This document shows positions 1 through 7,140 of a stretch of 43,188 nucleotides of DNA, piece by piece (the first letter of the stretch is position 1; each line of letters opens with the position of its first letter). The notes under the pieces were generated by a model. The model saw only the letters and a program-made list of their open reading frames with translations. It was not told where the DNA came from and searched no databases. A program made the position numbers and the translations under genes. Source of the stretch: an uncultured Lachnospiraceae bacterium (GTDB lineage Bacteria; Bacillota; Clostridia; Lachnospirales; Lachnospiraceae); assembly GCA_910585895.1 (NCBI GenBank), contig CAJUHY010000018.1:1-43188 (forward strand), given 5' to 3'.

Positions 1-38
1 TTTTCCGGGCTTTTGTGGCTGTTTTTTGTTTTGTTCAT

Positions 39-65
39 TTTCCGGGGTAATACTAGCCCCGGAAA
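39..65. repeat. Inverted repeat at left edge
   Basis: A 9-bp perfect inverted repeat (TTTCCGGGG at 39-47, CCCCGGAAA at 57-65) with a 9-nt loop. Neither side has a T-tract, so it is not a typical intrinsic terminator. It may be the tail of an upstream unit or a protein-binding dyad. A third TTTTCCGGG lies at 1-9. Nothing else recognisable lies in 1-133. Confidence 0.45.
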
Positions 66-133
66 GCGCATGGCGTCATACATCCCCCAGACGTGTGCAG
101 ATAAAGTTTGTCGAAGGGTGCCGGAAATATAAA

Positions 134-162
134 TTGACAATTCGTTTACTGAGTCTTATAAT
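134..162 (+). promoter_or_regulatory. Consensus SigA-type promoter
   Basis: TTGACA at 134-139 and TATAAT at 157-162 with a 17-bp spacer match the housekeeping consensus exactly. It would give a leader of roughly 95 nt before the GTG start at 265, so it is the natural promoter of the first secreted protein. Confidence 0.85.
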
Positions 163-264
163 TTTAGGCATAGAAGTGGGCACAGAAAAATGCCGGGCGC
201 ATATGATAAAAGATATGAGTGGGTATCCGGCATGGCACAGATGAAAAAGGATGGAGGGATTTAT

Positions 265-954
265 GTGAAAACGAAAATGAAAGGGATTGCCAAGAGGATT
301 GCAGTGACAGCCATTGCGGTTGCAGTCGTGTTCGGGGGCATCCAGACAGCCAGCGTCACAGCAGAGGCTAAGGGTACGGCGTTCATCAACAAGAAAACCA
401 GCAAGGTAACGCCGACTGTTAAGTCTGCGAAACGTTTGGGTGGTGGTAAAGTAGCCGTAACGGTCAGCGTACCTGCCAACAAAGTGAAAAAGCTGGGAAA
501 AGTAAAGAAAATCACCGTGGCTTACGGATCTACAAAGAACAGCAAAAAGTTCGAGGCTGTAAAGGCTCAGGCAAAGGTTACAAAGAAAGGCAAAAACCAG
601 TACACCTTTACATTAAACAGCAAGAAACTTAAGGGTTACAAAAATGCTTACTTAACAGTTCGGTTCGATGGTAAGAGCAACTGGTCTAAGCTGGCAACGG
701 TTAAGGGCAAGGCAGAGCAGACAAAGGTAACTTACTACCTGCAATGTGAATGCGGTAAGAAATGGAGCGGAACTAATAGTATGGAAGAGTTAATGGGTTT
801 ATATTCTAAACATGCTCAAGACGAGATAGGTAAATTAAATGAGCAGGCTGGTGTAGGTTCTAAACCTATTTCTGCAGAAGAATTAGCAGCACTTTATAGT
901 AATAACGCTCATGGTAGATATAAAACTTGGGTTGTTACAGGCACAAGCAACTAG
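265..954 (+). CDS. Secreted lysine-rich protein with signal peptide
   Basis: A 229-aa protein of unknown function. I place the start at GTG 265 because GGAGGG at 253-258 sits 6 nt upstream; ATG 241 in the same frame has no ribosome binding site. The N-terminus is a Sec signal peptide: basic residues, a hydrophobic stretch of about 18 residues and a likely AEA cleavage site near residue 35. The mature part is rich in Lys, Gly, Thr and Val and looks like a beta-sandwich module of the kind found in Clostridia surface proteins. The C-terminal third changes character, with a CxC pair (residues CEC, then GKKW) and a helical tail around EELMGLYSKHA and EELAALYSNNA. No sortase motif is visible. The gene has its own consensus promoter and a downstream terminator, so it is probably monocistronic and exported. 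Confidence 0.8.
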   Translation: MKTKMKGIAKRIAVTAIAVAVVFGGIQTASVTAEAKGTAFINKKTSKVTPTVKSAKRLGGGKVAVTVSVPANKVKKLGKVKKITVAYGSTKNSKKFEAVKAQAKVTKKGKNQYTFTLNSKKLKGYKNAYLTVRFDGKSNWSKLATVKGKAEQTKVTYYLQCECGKKWSGTNSMEELMGLYSKHAQDEIGKLNEQAGVGSKPISAEELAALYSNNAHGRYKTWVVTGTSN

Positions 955-1003
955 CTGTACGAAATAATAAAGAAATGTTTTATAGTAATAAGCTAGTGGT
1001 TTA

Positions 1004-1036
1004 TAGGGAACTTCTTAAAGAAGTTCCCTATTTTAT
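1004..1036 (+). terminator. Rho-independent terminator
   Basis: A 13-bp perfect stem (1004-1016 with 1018-1030) is followed by TTTTATAT. It ends the transcript of the upstream secreted-protein gene. Confidence 0.85.
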
Positions 1037-1063
1037 ATATGTTGTAAAAATAGGGGGTAAACT

Positions 1064-1570
1064 ATGTCGTTAGAAGAATTAAGCTTAGATTTAAAGGGTA
1101 GGTACTATAACAGTAAAGTTGTATCGGATTATTTAAAGGAAGTTGATATGGGTAATACTGATTTAGTTCTTAATTTATTGGAGTATTGTAGTTCTTGTAA
1201 GGAGTGGTCGAGAGGTGAAGCCTGTGTGGTGTCTTTAAAAGTGTTATATAGGTACTTTTTCTGTTGTTTTGTACATAAACGCATGGGAGGGGGTTGTCGT
1301 TGGGAGGCTCAGTATTACTTCTTAAAAGTCTATGAAACTTATTGTATAAATAGTATAATTCTTATTATAGAGTATTCTATAAAAGGTTTATTAACTGGGT
1401 TAGATTGTTATGGTGAGATAGAAGACAATGTTTCGATGTTGTTAGAACTCTTATCTGGTAATGATATAATAACGGAGGAACAATATTTTATAACCAAGGG
1501 ATATTCCAATAAAATGCATTTGGAACATCCCTTTTTCCATTCCGGATGGGATAACAGAGATTGGAAGTGA
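1064..1570 (+). CDS. Orphan 168-aa protein, possibly frame-separated from the LRR gene
   Basis: I do not recognise this protein. The start ATG has a GGGGG-type ribosome binding site at about 1051-1055. It is predicted mostly helical, with many Cys, Leu and Tyr residues and no signal peptide or clear membrane helix. Codon use (TTA, TGT, AGT) is more AT-rich than in its neighbours. The last 14 residues read out of frame over DNA that encodes a BspA-type leucine-rich repeat in the +1 frame. Removing one T from the TTTTT run at 1532-1536 would join residue His-Pro-Phe directly to the LRR sequence. It is therefore either the N-terminal half of a frameshifted gene or an unrelated gene abutting a truncated LRR gene. 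Confidence 0.6.
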   Translation: MSLEELSLDLKGRYYNSKVVSDYLKEVDMGNTDLVLNLLEYCSSCKEWSRGEACVVSLKVLYRYFFCCFVHKRMGGGCRWEAQYYFLKVYETYCINSIILIIEYSIKGLLTGLDCYGEIEDNVSMLLELLSGNDIITEEQYFITKGYSNKMHLEHPFFHSGWDNRDWK

Positions 1571-1607
1571 ATCCTTTCGGGATTGCTGGCAGTTAAGTAA
1601 AGTAGAA

Positions 1608-2729
1608 TTGCCGGCAGGGTTGACTGAGATAGGTGACTTTGCTTTTTCAAACTGTGACAGCCTTAGTAGCATAAAGCTTCCTGAAGAAGTAACAAAAATA
1701 GGACGGTGTGTTTTTTCAGATTGTGGGAATTTGAGGGATGTGGAATTGTCGGCAGGACTGACGGAAATAGGTGATAATGCCTTTGGGTACTGTGGAAGTT
1801 TAGAAAATATAAAGTTTCCTGAAAATCTTAAGAGAATTGGAAATGAAGCATTTTATGATTGCAGTAAACTGAGCGATATACAACTTCCAGCAGGTCTGAC
1901 AACGCTAGGCTGCGAAGTGTTTGTGGGGTGTGAAAATTTAAAAAATATAAGTATACCGAAAAGCGTTATAAACATAGGGGAGCGTGCTTTCCAAGCTTGT
2001 AATAAAGACCTGGTTTTAAGTGTTCATAAAGGAAGTTATGCAGAAGTATATGCTAAAGAAAATGGACACAAATATTCATACGCCGGTTCCAGTGAAATTT
2101 TCCCCTGCACTCACACATTCAGCAGTTTTCTAACTAAAGCTATGGTAGGAAAAAACGGCGTCATCACAAAGACCTGTGCGAAATGTGGGGAGAAAACTAC
2201 GATGACAATTTATATGCCAAAAACTGTAAAGCTTTCCAAGACAAGTTTCACTTACAATAACAGGAATCAGAAGCCATCTGTCATTATTAAAGACAGTCAG
2301 GGCAAGGTGTTAAGTGGTAAAACTGATTATGTTGTAACTTACTCTAAGGGTATGAAAAGTGTAGGAAAATATATTTTGACAATTAAATTCAAAGGTAATT
2401 ATAGCGGTACAGTGAAAAAGACGTTTACCATAGTTCCGAAGGGCGTTTCCATATCTAAAGTAACGTCAAAGAAAAAGGGATTTATTGTCAAGTGGAAGAA
2501 ACAGACTGTGCAGACGGTGGGATATCAGATTGCTTATTCCACGGACAGCAAATTTTCCAGTAAGAATACCAAAATAGTCTCAGTTGGAAAAAATAAAACT
2601 ACATTAAAAATAATAGGCAAGATAAAGGCAAAGAAGAAATATTATGTGCGGGTTCGCACTTATAAGACGGTAAAGGGCAAGAAGTATTATTCTGGCTGGT
2701 CCAAGATAAAAAGTGTAATCACAAAATAG
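1608..2729 (+). CDS. BspA-type LRR / FN3-like surface protein, 5' end missing or frameshifted
   Basis: The frame contains about five to six repeats of roughly 23 residues of the BspA (Treponema pallidum LRR) type, with the LPAGLTEIGDFAFSNC pattern. A zinc-ribbon-like linker (CTH then CAKCG) follows, then an Ig-like beta module and a C-terminal FN3-like module ending at the stop. The frame is open from 1494, and the first LRR is already encoded at 1540-1607, upstream of the TTG at 1608. That TTG has no ribosome binding site. No ATG or signal peptide exists in this frame. The family is normally secreted or surface-exposed, so the product as read is a fragment: either a pseudogene, or the second half of a gene beginning at 1064 after a one-base frame change. 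Confidence 0.7.
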   Translation: MPAGLTEIGDFAFSNCDSLSSIKLPEEVTKIGRCVFSDCGNLRDVELSAGLTEIGDNAFGYCGSLENIKFPENLKRIGNEAFYDCSKLSDIQLPAGLTTLGCEVFVGCENLKNISIPKSVINIGERAFQACNKDLVLSVHKGSYAEVYAKENGHKYSYAGSSEIFPCTHTFSSFLTKAMVGKNGVITKTCAKCGEKTTMTIYMPKTVKLSKTSFTYNNRNQKPSVIIKDSQGKVLSGKTDYVVTYSKGMKSVGKYILTIKFKGNYSGTVKKTFTIVPKGVSISKVTSKKKGFIVKWKKQTVQTVGYQIAYSTDSKFSSKNTKIVSVGKNKTTLKIIGKIKAKKKYYVRVRTYKTVKGKKYYSGWSKIKSVITK

Positions 2730-2886
2730 AAGGGGAGTGAGAGAAGGAAGACGACGGCGGAGAGCAGGACGATTGCCAGCGCGGTTCAGAAAGGCGTGTA
2801 TCTGTTGAATTAATTTAAACTATGGAGAGCAAAGTTTTTTCAAGGAAATGGAATGCTTTTAAGAGGATTGTTAAAGGAGAGAAAAA
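2730..2886 (+). other. Intergenic segment with possible gene remnant
   Basis: This gap is more GC-rich in its first half. One frame (about 2740-2812) reads a short peptide ending GVYLLN before a TAA, which resembles the end of a surface-protein module, but it has no start. AAAGGAGAG near 2874 is the ribosome binding site of the next gene. Confidence 0.25.
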
Positions 2887-3510
2887 ATGCGAAAATTAGT
2901 AAATTTATTTGGAGTGATATTAATAGTATTCATGGTATTCTTACCAGTAAAGAGCAATGCTGCGGGAAAAAATATATGCCAGACATTGGAGGCATCAAAA
3001 ACATATCATTATAACCTCAATCAGAAAGGGAAGAAAGAAGCCATTAAGATGAGCTTTTCAAAGAAGGAGCATAGGAGCGGATATGCTGTTACCTATGATT
3101 TGAAAGCAATAGTGACAGTGAATGGTAAAAACATATACAGCAAAACATGGGAAGGTCAAAATTCTGATGCTAACCCGATAAAAGTTATGGTAATGGATAC
3201 AGATAAGAAGGATAAACAGATGGAACTCCTTATTATAGAAGGGGATATTTACGACGGAGCAGATGGCGGTTTTTGGGTTGCTGATATGGAGCATATTTAT
3301 TATTACCAATATGCTGGAGGAAAGATGAAACGAAAGCAGGATCTTGCACCGCTGTTTCGGAAGAGTTTTGCAAATGTATATAGCCTCCATGGTATGGGAG
3401 ACAGTTCTTATCTTACCACAAATGGAAAAAATGAGATATATGCGAGGCTTTGTGTGAAAGTACAGAAACCATATTTAATTGAATTATGGGATAACCGTAA
3501 TATAAGATGA
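2887..3510 (+). CDS. Secreted protein of unknown function
   Basis: A 207-aa protein with a clear Sec signal peptide: MRK, a hydrophobic core of about 16 residues and a likely cleavage after SNAA near residue 26. AAGGAGAG lies about 7 nt before the ATG. The mature protein is mixed alpha/beta with several Tyr-rich strands (IYYYQY) and an acidic GDIYDGADGG stretch that could bind metal. There are no anchoring signals. It has no recognisable family. Its place beside two other exported proteins suggests a small surface or secreted-protein island. Confidence 0.75.
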   Translation: MRKLVNLFGVILIVFMVFLPVKSNAAGKNICQTLEASKTYHYNLNQKGKKEAIKMSFSKKEHRSGYAVTYDLKAIVTVNGKNIYSKTWEGQNSDANPIKVMVMDTDKKDKQMELLIIEGDIYDGADGGFWVADMEHIYYYQYAGGKMKRKQDLAPLFRKSFANVYSLHGMGDSSYLTTNGKNEIYARLCVKVQKPYLIELWDNRNIR

Positions 3511-3595
3511 ATATTTATTCCGTCCCTTGCCATCCGGCAGAATATTTTTTTGAATCTGCGGAAATATATAAATAAAAATATCAAGGAGGCGTAGT

Positions 3596-3664
3596 ATGTG
3601 GAAAATATCCTGTCATTATTTTAATTTGCCCAACATTGATAAACGAAAGGACTGTAAATTTTGA
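3596..3664 (+). CDS. 22-aa leader ORF coupled to the FAD oxidoreductase
   Basis: ATG 3596 is preceded by a strong AAGGAGG at 3583-3589. The reading frame encodes 22 residues with two Cys (positions 6 and 20) and stops at TGA 3662-3664. The stop overlaps the TTG start of the next gene (TTGA, 3661-3664), a classical arrangement for translational coupling. It may be a real small protein or a translated leader that loads ribosomes on the oxidoreductase, whose own ribosome binding site is modest. Confidence 0.5.
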   Translation: MWKISCHYFNLPNIDKRKDCKF

Positions 3665-4950
3665 AATCGCTGTGGAATGCAACTGTGTGTCGTCAAAATT
3701 TTCCATCGCTGAAAAGCGATATGAAAACAGATGTCTTAATCATCGGCGGAGGCATTGCCGGAATTCTGACCGCCTATTTTTTGCAGGAAAACGGCGTGCC
3801 CTATATTCTTGTTGAAAAGGACAGGATTTGCAGTGGGACAACGGGAAATACAACCGCTAAAATCACTTTTCAGCATGGATTGGCTTATCATAAAATCCTC
3901 CGCAGCAGCGGTTTGGAAAAAACGGAAATGTACTTGCAGGCAAACCGTTCAGCATTTGAAAAATATGCTGAACTTTGTAATAAAATCGACTGCGGATATG
4001 AAATAAAAAATAATTATGTGTACTCTGTAAATGACAGGCAAAAGCTTGAAAATGAAATCAACGCTCTCTCAAAAATTGGTTATCATGCTATATTTGCCGA
4101 GAATTTACAATTGCCTGTAAACGCTGCCGGGGCAGTTTGTTTTGAAAATCAGGCGCAGTTCCACCCGCTGAAATTCTTATTTTCAATTGCCAAAGGTCTG
4201 AAAATTTATGAACACACTTTTGTGCAGGAAATGATAGGTGCCACGGCTGTCACAAACTGCGGCAAAATTAATGCGGACAACGTAATTATTACAACGCATT
4301 TTCCATTTATAAATAAACATGGCAGCTATTTTTTGAAGCTGTATCAGAGCCGCTCTTATGTTATCGGGCTCAAACATGCGCAGAACGTTGATGGAATGTA
4401 TGTCGACGAATGCAAAAAAGGATTTTCCTTTAGAAATTACGGCGATTTATTGCTTTTAGGCGGCGGGGGACACCGCACAGGCAAAAGTGGAGGAAACTGG
4501 GATGAGTTGAGGCGTTTTGCGGAAAAAAATTATCCCAACGCTGCTGAAAAATATTACTGGGCGGCTCAGGACTGCATGAGCCTTGACAGTATCCCATATA
4601 TCGGAAAATATTCAAAAAACACGCCAAACTTGTTTACTGCAAGCGGCTTCAATAAATGGGGAATGACGGGAGCAATGTTATCGGCTATGCTGCTTAGCGA
4701 TATGGTCTGCGGAAAGCATAGTGATTTTGCGGAAGCATTCAGTCCATCGAGAAGCATTTTCAAGCCGCAGCTTTTTATAAATGGCTTTGAAGCTGCAAAG
4801 AATTTGCTTACGCCATCTAAAAAACGCTGCCCTCACCTTGGCTGCGCACTTAAATGGAATCCTGCCGAGCATTCGTGGGACTGCGCCTGCCATGGTTCTC
4901 GTTTTGATGAAAGCGGGAAGACACTTGATAATCCTGCAAACACAGTTTAA
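3661..4950 (+). CDS. FAD-dependent oxidoreductase with C-terminal Rieske [2Fe-2S] domain
   Basis: A 429-aa DadA-like (DAO family) flavoprotein. The ADP-binding GxGxxG lies at residues 29-34 (IIGGGIAG), followed by an acidic E at the end of strand 2 and the TTGNTTAKIT segment typical of this family. Near the C-terminus a Rieske cluster is visible: C390-P-H392 and C408-x-C-H411 could ligate a [2Fe-2S] centre. The TTG start is supported by the conserved pre-domain N-terminus and by the overlap with the upstream leader ORF. The protein ends about five residues after the GKTLDNPAN segment, slightly shorter than I would expect, so the extreme C-terminus may have been lost. It probably transfers electrons from an amine or related substrate. 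The substrate cannot be inferred. Confidence 0.85.
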   Translation: MKSLWNATVCRQNFPSLKSDMKTDVLIIGGGIAGILTAYFLQENGVPYILVEKDRICSGTTGNTTAKITFQHGLAYHKILRSSGLEKTEMYLQANRSAFEKYAELCNKIDCGYEIKNNYVYSVNDRQKLENEINALSKIGYHAIFAENLQLPVNAAGAVCFENQAQFHPLKFLFSIAKGLKIYEHTFVQEMIGATAVTNCGKINADNVIITTHFPFINKHGSYFLKLYQSRSYVIGLKHAQNVDGMYVDECKKGFSFRNYGDLLLLGGGGHRTGKSGGNWDELRRFAEKNYPNAAEKYYWAAQDCMSLDSIPYIGKYSKNTPNLFTASGFNKWGMTGAMLSAMLLSDMVCGKHSDFAEAFSPSRSIFKPQLFINGFEAAKNLLTPSKKRCPHLGCALKWNPAEHSWDCACHGSRFDESGKTLDNPANTV

Positions 4951-4959
4951 TCTGAATGC

Positions 4960-5313
4960 TTACTGCAAATCCCAGTTCTTGCGGAGACTTATCCCAAGTA
5001 CAGAACACCTTAAAACCGGCATCCTTCTCATGCCCTCATATAGGGCAAAAGTTGCCGTGATTTCAACAATAAATGCTATGCCATAATTGTATATTGCTGT
5101 TAAAGTGAAATAATTTTATAAGATATAGCAGGTAGCGACTAAAATTGGATAATACAGCACATATATGCCCAAACTTGCTTTTGCCAGATACCTGGCAAAA
5201 GCGGTCTTGCGGTTAAAATATTTTCTGCCGCACCCAAGAACTGCCAGTATGGCAATCTGTCCCTTTTCTCCGACGGTGGTCGTCCATGCGTATTTCCCTT
5301 TAGGTCCTTTCAT
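4960..5313 (-). pseudogene. AbrB/acyltransferase-3 chimeric remnant with in-frame stop
   Basis: On the minus strand a reading frame starts at ATG 5313 behind a good AGGGAGGG site. Its first 20 or so residues (KGKYAWTTTVGEKGQIAI) match the N-terminus of AbrB/SpoVT-type regulators. The frame then switches abruptly to the end of an acyltransferase-3 membrane protein (FARYLAKASLGIYVLYYP). A TAA at 5118-5116 interrupts it, but the same frame continues with recognisable acyltransferase C-terminal sequence (ALYEGMRRMPVL) down to TAA 4962-4960. I infer an internal deletion that fused two neighbouring genes, followed by a nonsense mutation. The intact 65-codon ORF is 5116-5313. Confidence 0.7.
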
Positions 5314-5350
5314 TGTGTAACCCTCCCTAAAAGTATGATTTCTTTAATTT

Positions 5351-5379
5351 GTCATATATAACTGAAAAAACAAAGTCAA
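5351..5379 (-). promoter_or_regulatory. SigA-like promoter of the AbrB/acyltransferase remnant
   Basis: On the minus strand TTGACT (5379-5374), a 17-bp spacer and TATGAC (5356-5351) lie about 40 bp before the ATG at 5313. It is a relic promoter that may still be active. Confidence 0.5.
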
Positions 5380-5432
5380 TGTTTATAAATATTATTTTAT
5401 ACCGATAAAGAGACGGTTCATGTCAGCAATGT

Positions 5433-5458
5433 GAAATATCAATTATATCCTCCGATAA
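5433..5458 (+). promoter_or_regulatory. SigD (sigma-28)-like promoter box
   Basis: GAAA at 5433-5436, a 15-nt spacer and CCGATAA at 5452-5458 resemble the flagellar/chemotaxis SigD consensus (TAAA, about 15 nt, GCCGATAT). A second CCGATAA is at 5402-5408. Both lie just upstream of a gene encoding a FliD-C-like protein, which fits flagellar-class regulation. Confidence 0.5.
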
Positions 5459-5497
5459 ATGTAGCAGAGAGAAATTACTTTGAAGGAGGATTAGATT

Positions 5498-6142
5498 ATG
5501 AGAATTACAACGCAAATGTTAAACGCATCCATGAGAAAAGCAGGTCTGCCGGTCAATAATGTATCACTGTTGAATTACGTCAACAGCAGCAGCCAGGGCA
5601 ACAGCTTGCTGAACGCATTGAACAAAAACGGCATAAAGCTGCCGGACAAAAGTTTTGAGAAATTAAAAGGACAGGCGGAAAAACTGCAGCAGGCGGCAGA
5701 AAAGATGGCTTCCGAGGAAGCCTTTCAGGAGGCGCGCACAAGCGGGGATTTGCAGGCTGTTTGCAGTAATGTGCAGGAAATGGTTAAAAATTACAACAAT
5801 ACCATCAAGTCAATGAAAAACACATCTTCCCCATTAAATCAGTATTACCGCCAGATGCTGATAGGGGCAGCCGAAGATGATAAAGATAAGCTCAAAGAAA
5901 TAGGGATTACCAGGAATGGGGATGGCACATTAAAGCTGGATGAAGATAAGCTGAAAGCTTCAGATTTGGATAAGCTGGAAGAAGTATTGGGACCAAAGGG
6001 TACGTTTTCCTCAAAGGTATCTTTCCTGGCAGACAAGATTGCAGACAATGCCAGGGCAAATGCCAGCAGCGCATCCAGCCAGTATAATGCTTTGGGCAAT
6101 AATTATTTTGCCTCCGCCAGCAAATATAATTTCTGGGGATAG
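5498..6142 (+). CDS. FliD C-terminal-domain-like protein
   Basis: A 214-aa, helix-rich cytosolic-looking protein. AAGGAGG at 5482-5488 supports the ATG. Residues about 75-200 contain the arrangement seen at the C-terminus of flagellar cap proteins: a long helix (VKNYNNTIKSM), then LKEIGITRNGDGTLKLDEDKL, and a Ser/Ala/Asn-rich terminal helix. The N-terminal half of FliD is absent, so it is not a complete cap protein. The first 60 residues (QMLNASMRKAGLP, NSLLNAL) are amphipathic. It starts a three-gene set (5498, 6152, 6964), and SigD-like boxes lie upstream. I infer a flagellum-associated or coordinately expressed structural protein. No other flagellar genes are in the window. Confidence 0.6.
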   Translation: MRITTQMLNASMRKAGLPVNNVSLLNYVNSSSQGNSLLNALNKNGIKLPDKSFEKLKGQAEKLQQAAEKMASEEAFQEARTSGDLQAVCSNVQEMVKNYNNTIKSMKNTSSPLNQYYRQMLIGAAEDDKDKLKEIGITRNGDGTLKLDEDKLKASDLDKLEEVLGPKGTFSSKVSFLADKIADNARANASSASSQYNALGNNYFASASKYNFWG

Positions 6143-6151
6143 GAGGTTTGC

Positions 6152-6931
6152 ATGGGAATATATGCAGGCAGGACGGAGCAGCCAAAGCTGAACAAGCAGA
6201 TTATGACCTATGAGGAGATGGCGGCACGTGCGCGGGAACAGGAGAAAAATCAAGCGGCAAAACCTAAGGTTCAGGAGATAGTGAAGGATAAGGTCACATT
6301 TTCTGAGGAGGGTCTGAAATCTGCAAAAGAAATGCGGGAATACCTGAATGAAAACAACTTGAATTTTAACCGATTACATATGGTGGATTTTGAGGAGTTG
6401 GATAAGCAGCTTCGCACAAAAAATATGGATTACAGCAATAATTTTCTTACGGAAATGCAGGAGGTTATCAACGAGGAGCGCAAGGCCTGGGGAAGCGAGG
6501 CTGGCGAACATTCCTTTGACAATTCGATGGCTCTGACAACGAAGGCATACCAGGTAGTGCATGACCGGATTGTCGATGAGTTTGCGCGGGAAGACCGCGA
6601 TACGACATATGTAATTGATGAAGTTACCGGTGAGCGTAGGGAGGAGACGGTGGAGGACCGCTTGGCAGAGCTGGGGATGGCTTATGACAGGCACACGACA
6701 TTTGTCGCAGCCTCCAAAAAGGCGATGGCACAGATTAAGGAGGCTTTTGGCGGCGTCAAAAGCCCGGAGAAGCCGGAGGATGTTGAAAAAAAGACGAAGG
6801 AAGCGTATATGGAAGCGGTTTCCGAGAAAAACCTGGAGCGTGCGCGGCAGAAAGTAAGTTCTTTTATGGGCTACCGTCCGGAGCTTTCCCTTGGTACCTA
6901 TTGGGAGCAGATTTTAGCAAAAATCTGGTAG
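6152..6931 (+). CDS. Uncharacterised helical protein of the FliD-like gene set
   Basis: A 259-aa protein with no signal peptide or membrane segment. ATG 6152 is 9 nt after the upstream stop, with AGGAGG at 6141-6146. The sequence is charged and helical: an N-terminal Gln/Glu/Lys-rich linker (residues 15-45), a central region with SFDNSMALTTKAY, an acidic segment rich in REDRDTTYVIDEVTGERREE, and a C-terminus ending GTYWEQILAKIW. The family is unknown to me. Tight spacing indicates co-transcription with the FliD-C-like gene and suggests a shared role. Confidence 0.6.
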   Translation: MGIYAGRTEQPKLNKQIMTYEEMAARAREQEKNQAAKPKVQEIVKDKVTFSEEGLKSAKEMREYLNENNLNFNRLHMVDFEELDKQLRTKNMDYSNNFLTEMQEVINEERKAWGSEAGEHSFDNSMALTTKAYQVVHDRIVDEFAREDRDTTYVIDEVTGERREETVEDRLAELGMAYDRHTTFVAASKKAMAQIKEAFGGVKSPEKPEDVEKKTKEAYMEAVSEKNLERARQKVSSFMGYRPELSLGTYWEQILAKIW

Positions 6932-6963
6932 GGTTTCCTATAATTTAGTAAAGGAGAATACAT

Positions 6964-7140
6964 ATGGCTGTTACAGGAATCGGGTCAGTCCAGACTTATA
7001 TTTACAATTCACAGACGGGGAGGCTGTCGACCAAGGACGGCTCAGCGGATGAATTTGTGGATTATTTCAATGGAGAGTTATCAGAGAAAGAGTGTGAGGA
7101 AAGGCTCTCCCAGCCGCTGCACTCAAGGGCTGGGAGGTAA
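6964..7140 (+). CDS. Truncated 58-aa ORF, third gene of the FliD-like set
   Basis: ATG 6964 has AAAGGAG at 6951-6957. The 58-residue product begins MAVTGIGSVQTYIYNSQTG and contains DEFVDYFNGELSEKE, a composition typical of the start of a longer protein in such clusters. The reading frame then ends within sequence that is also the 3' end of the convergent MATE gene (18-bp overlap, 7123-7140). I infer that the original 3' part was lost when this segment was joined to the MATE region. Confidence 0.45.
   Translation: MAVTGIGSVQTYIYNSQTGRLSTKDGSADEFVDYFNGELSEKECEERLSQPLHSRAGR

Noticed and set aside
26..244. 72-codon plus-strand frame at the left edge
   Set aside because: No ribosome binding site. 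It covers the inverted repeat and the consensus promoter at 134-162, so it is not a gene.
4781..5086. 101-codon plus-strand frame at the end of the oxidoreductase
   Set aside because: It overlaps the Rieske coding region in another frame and then runs antisense to the acyltransferase remnant. No start signal.
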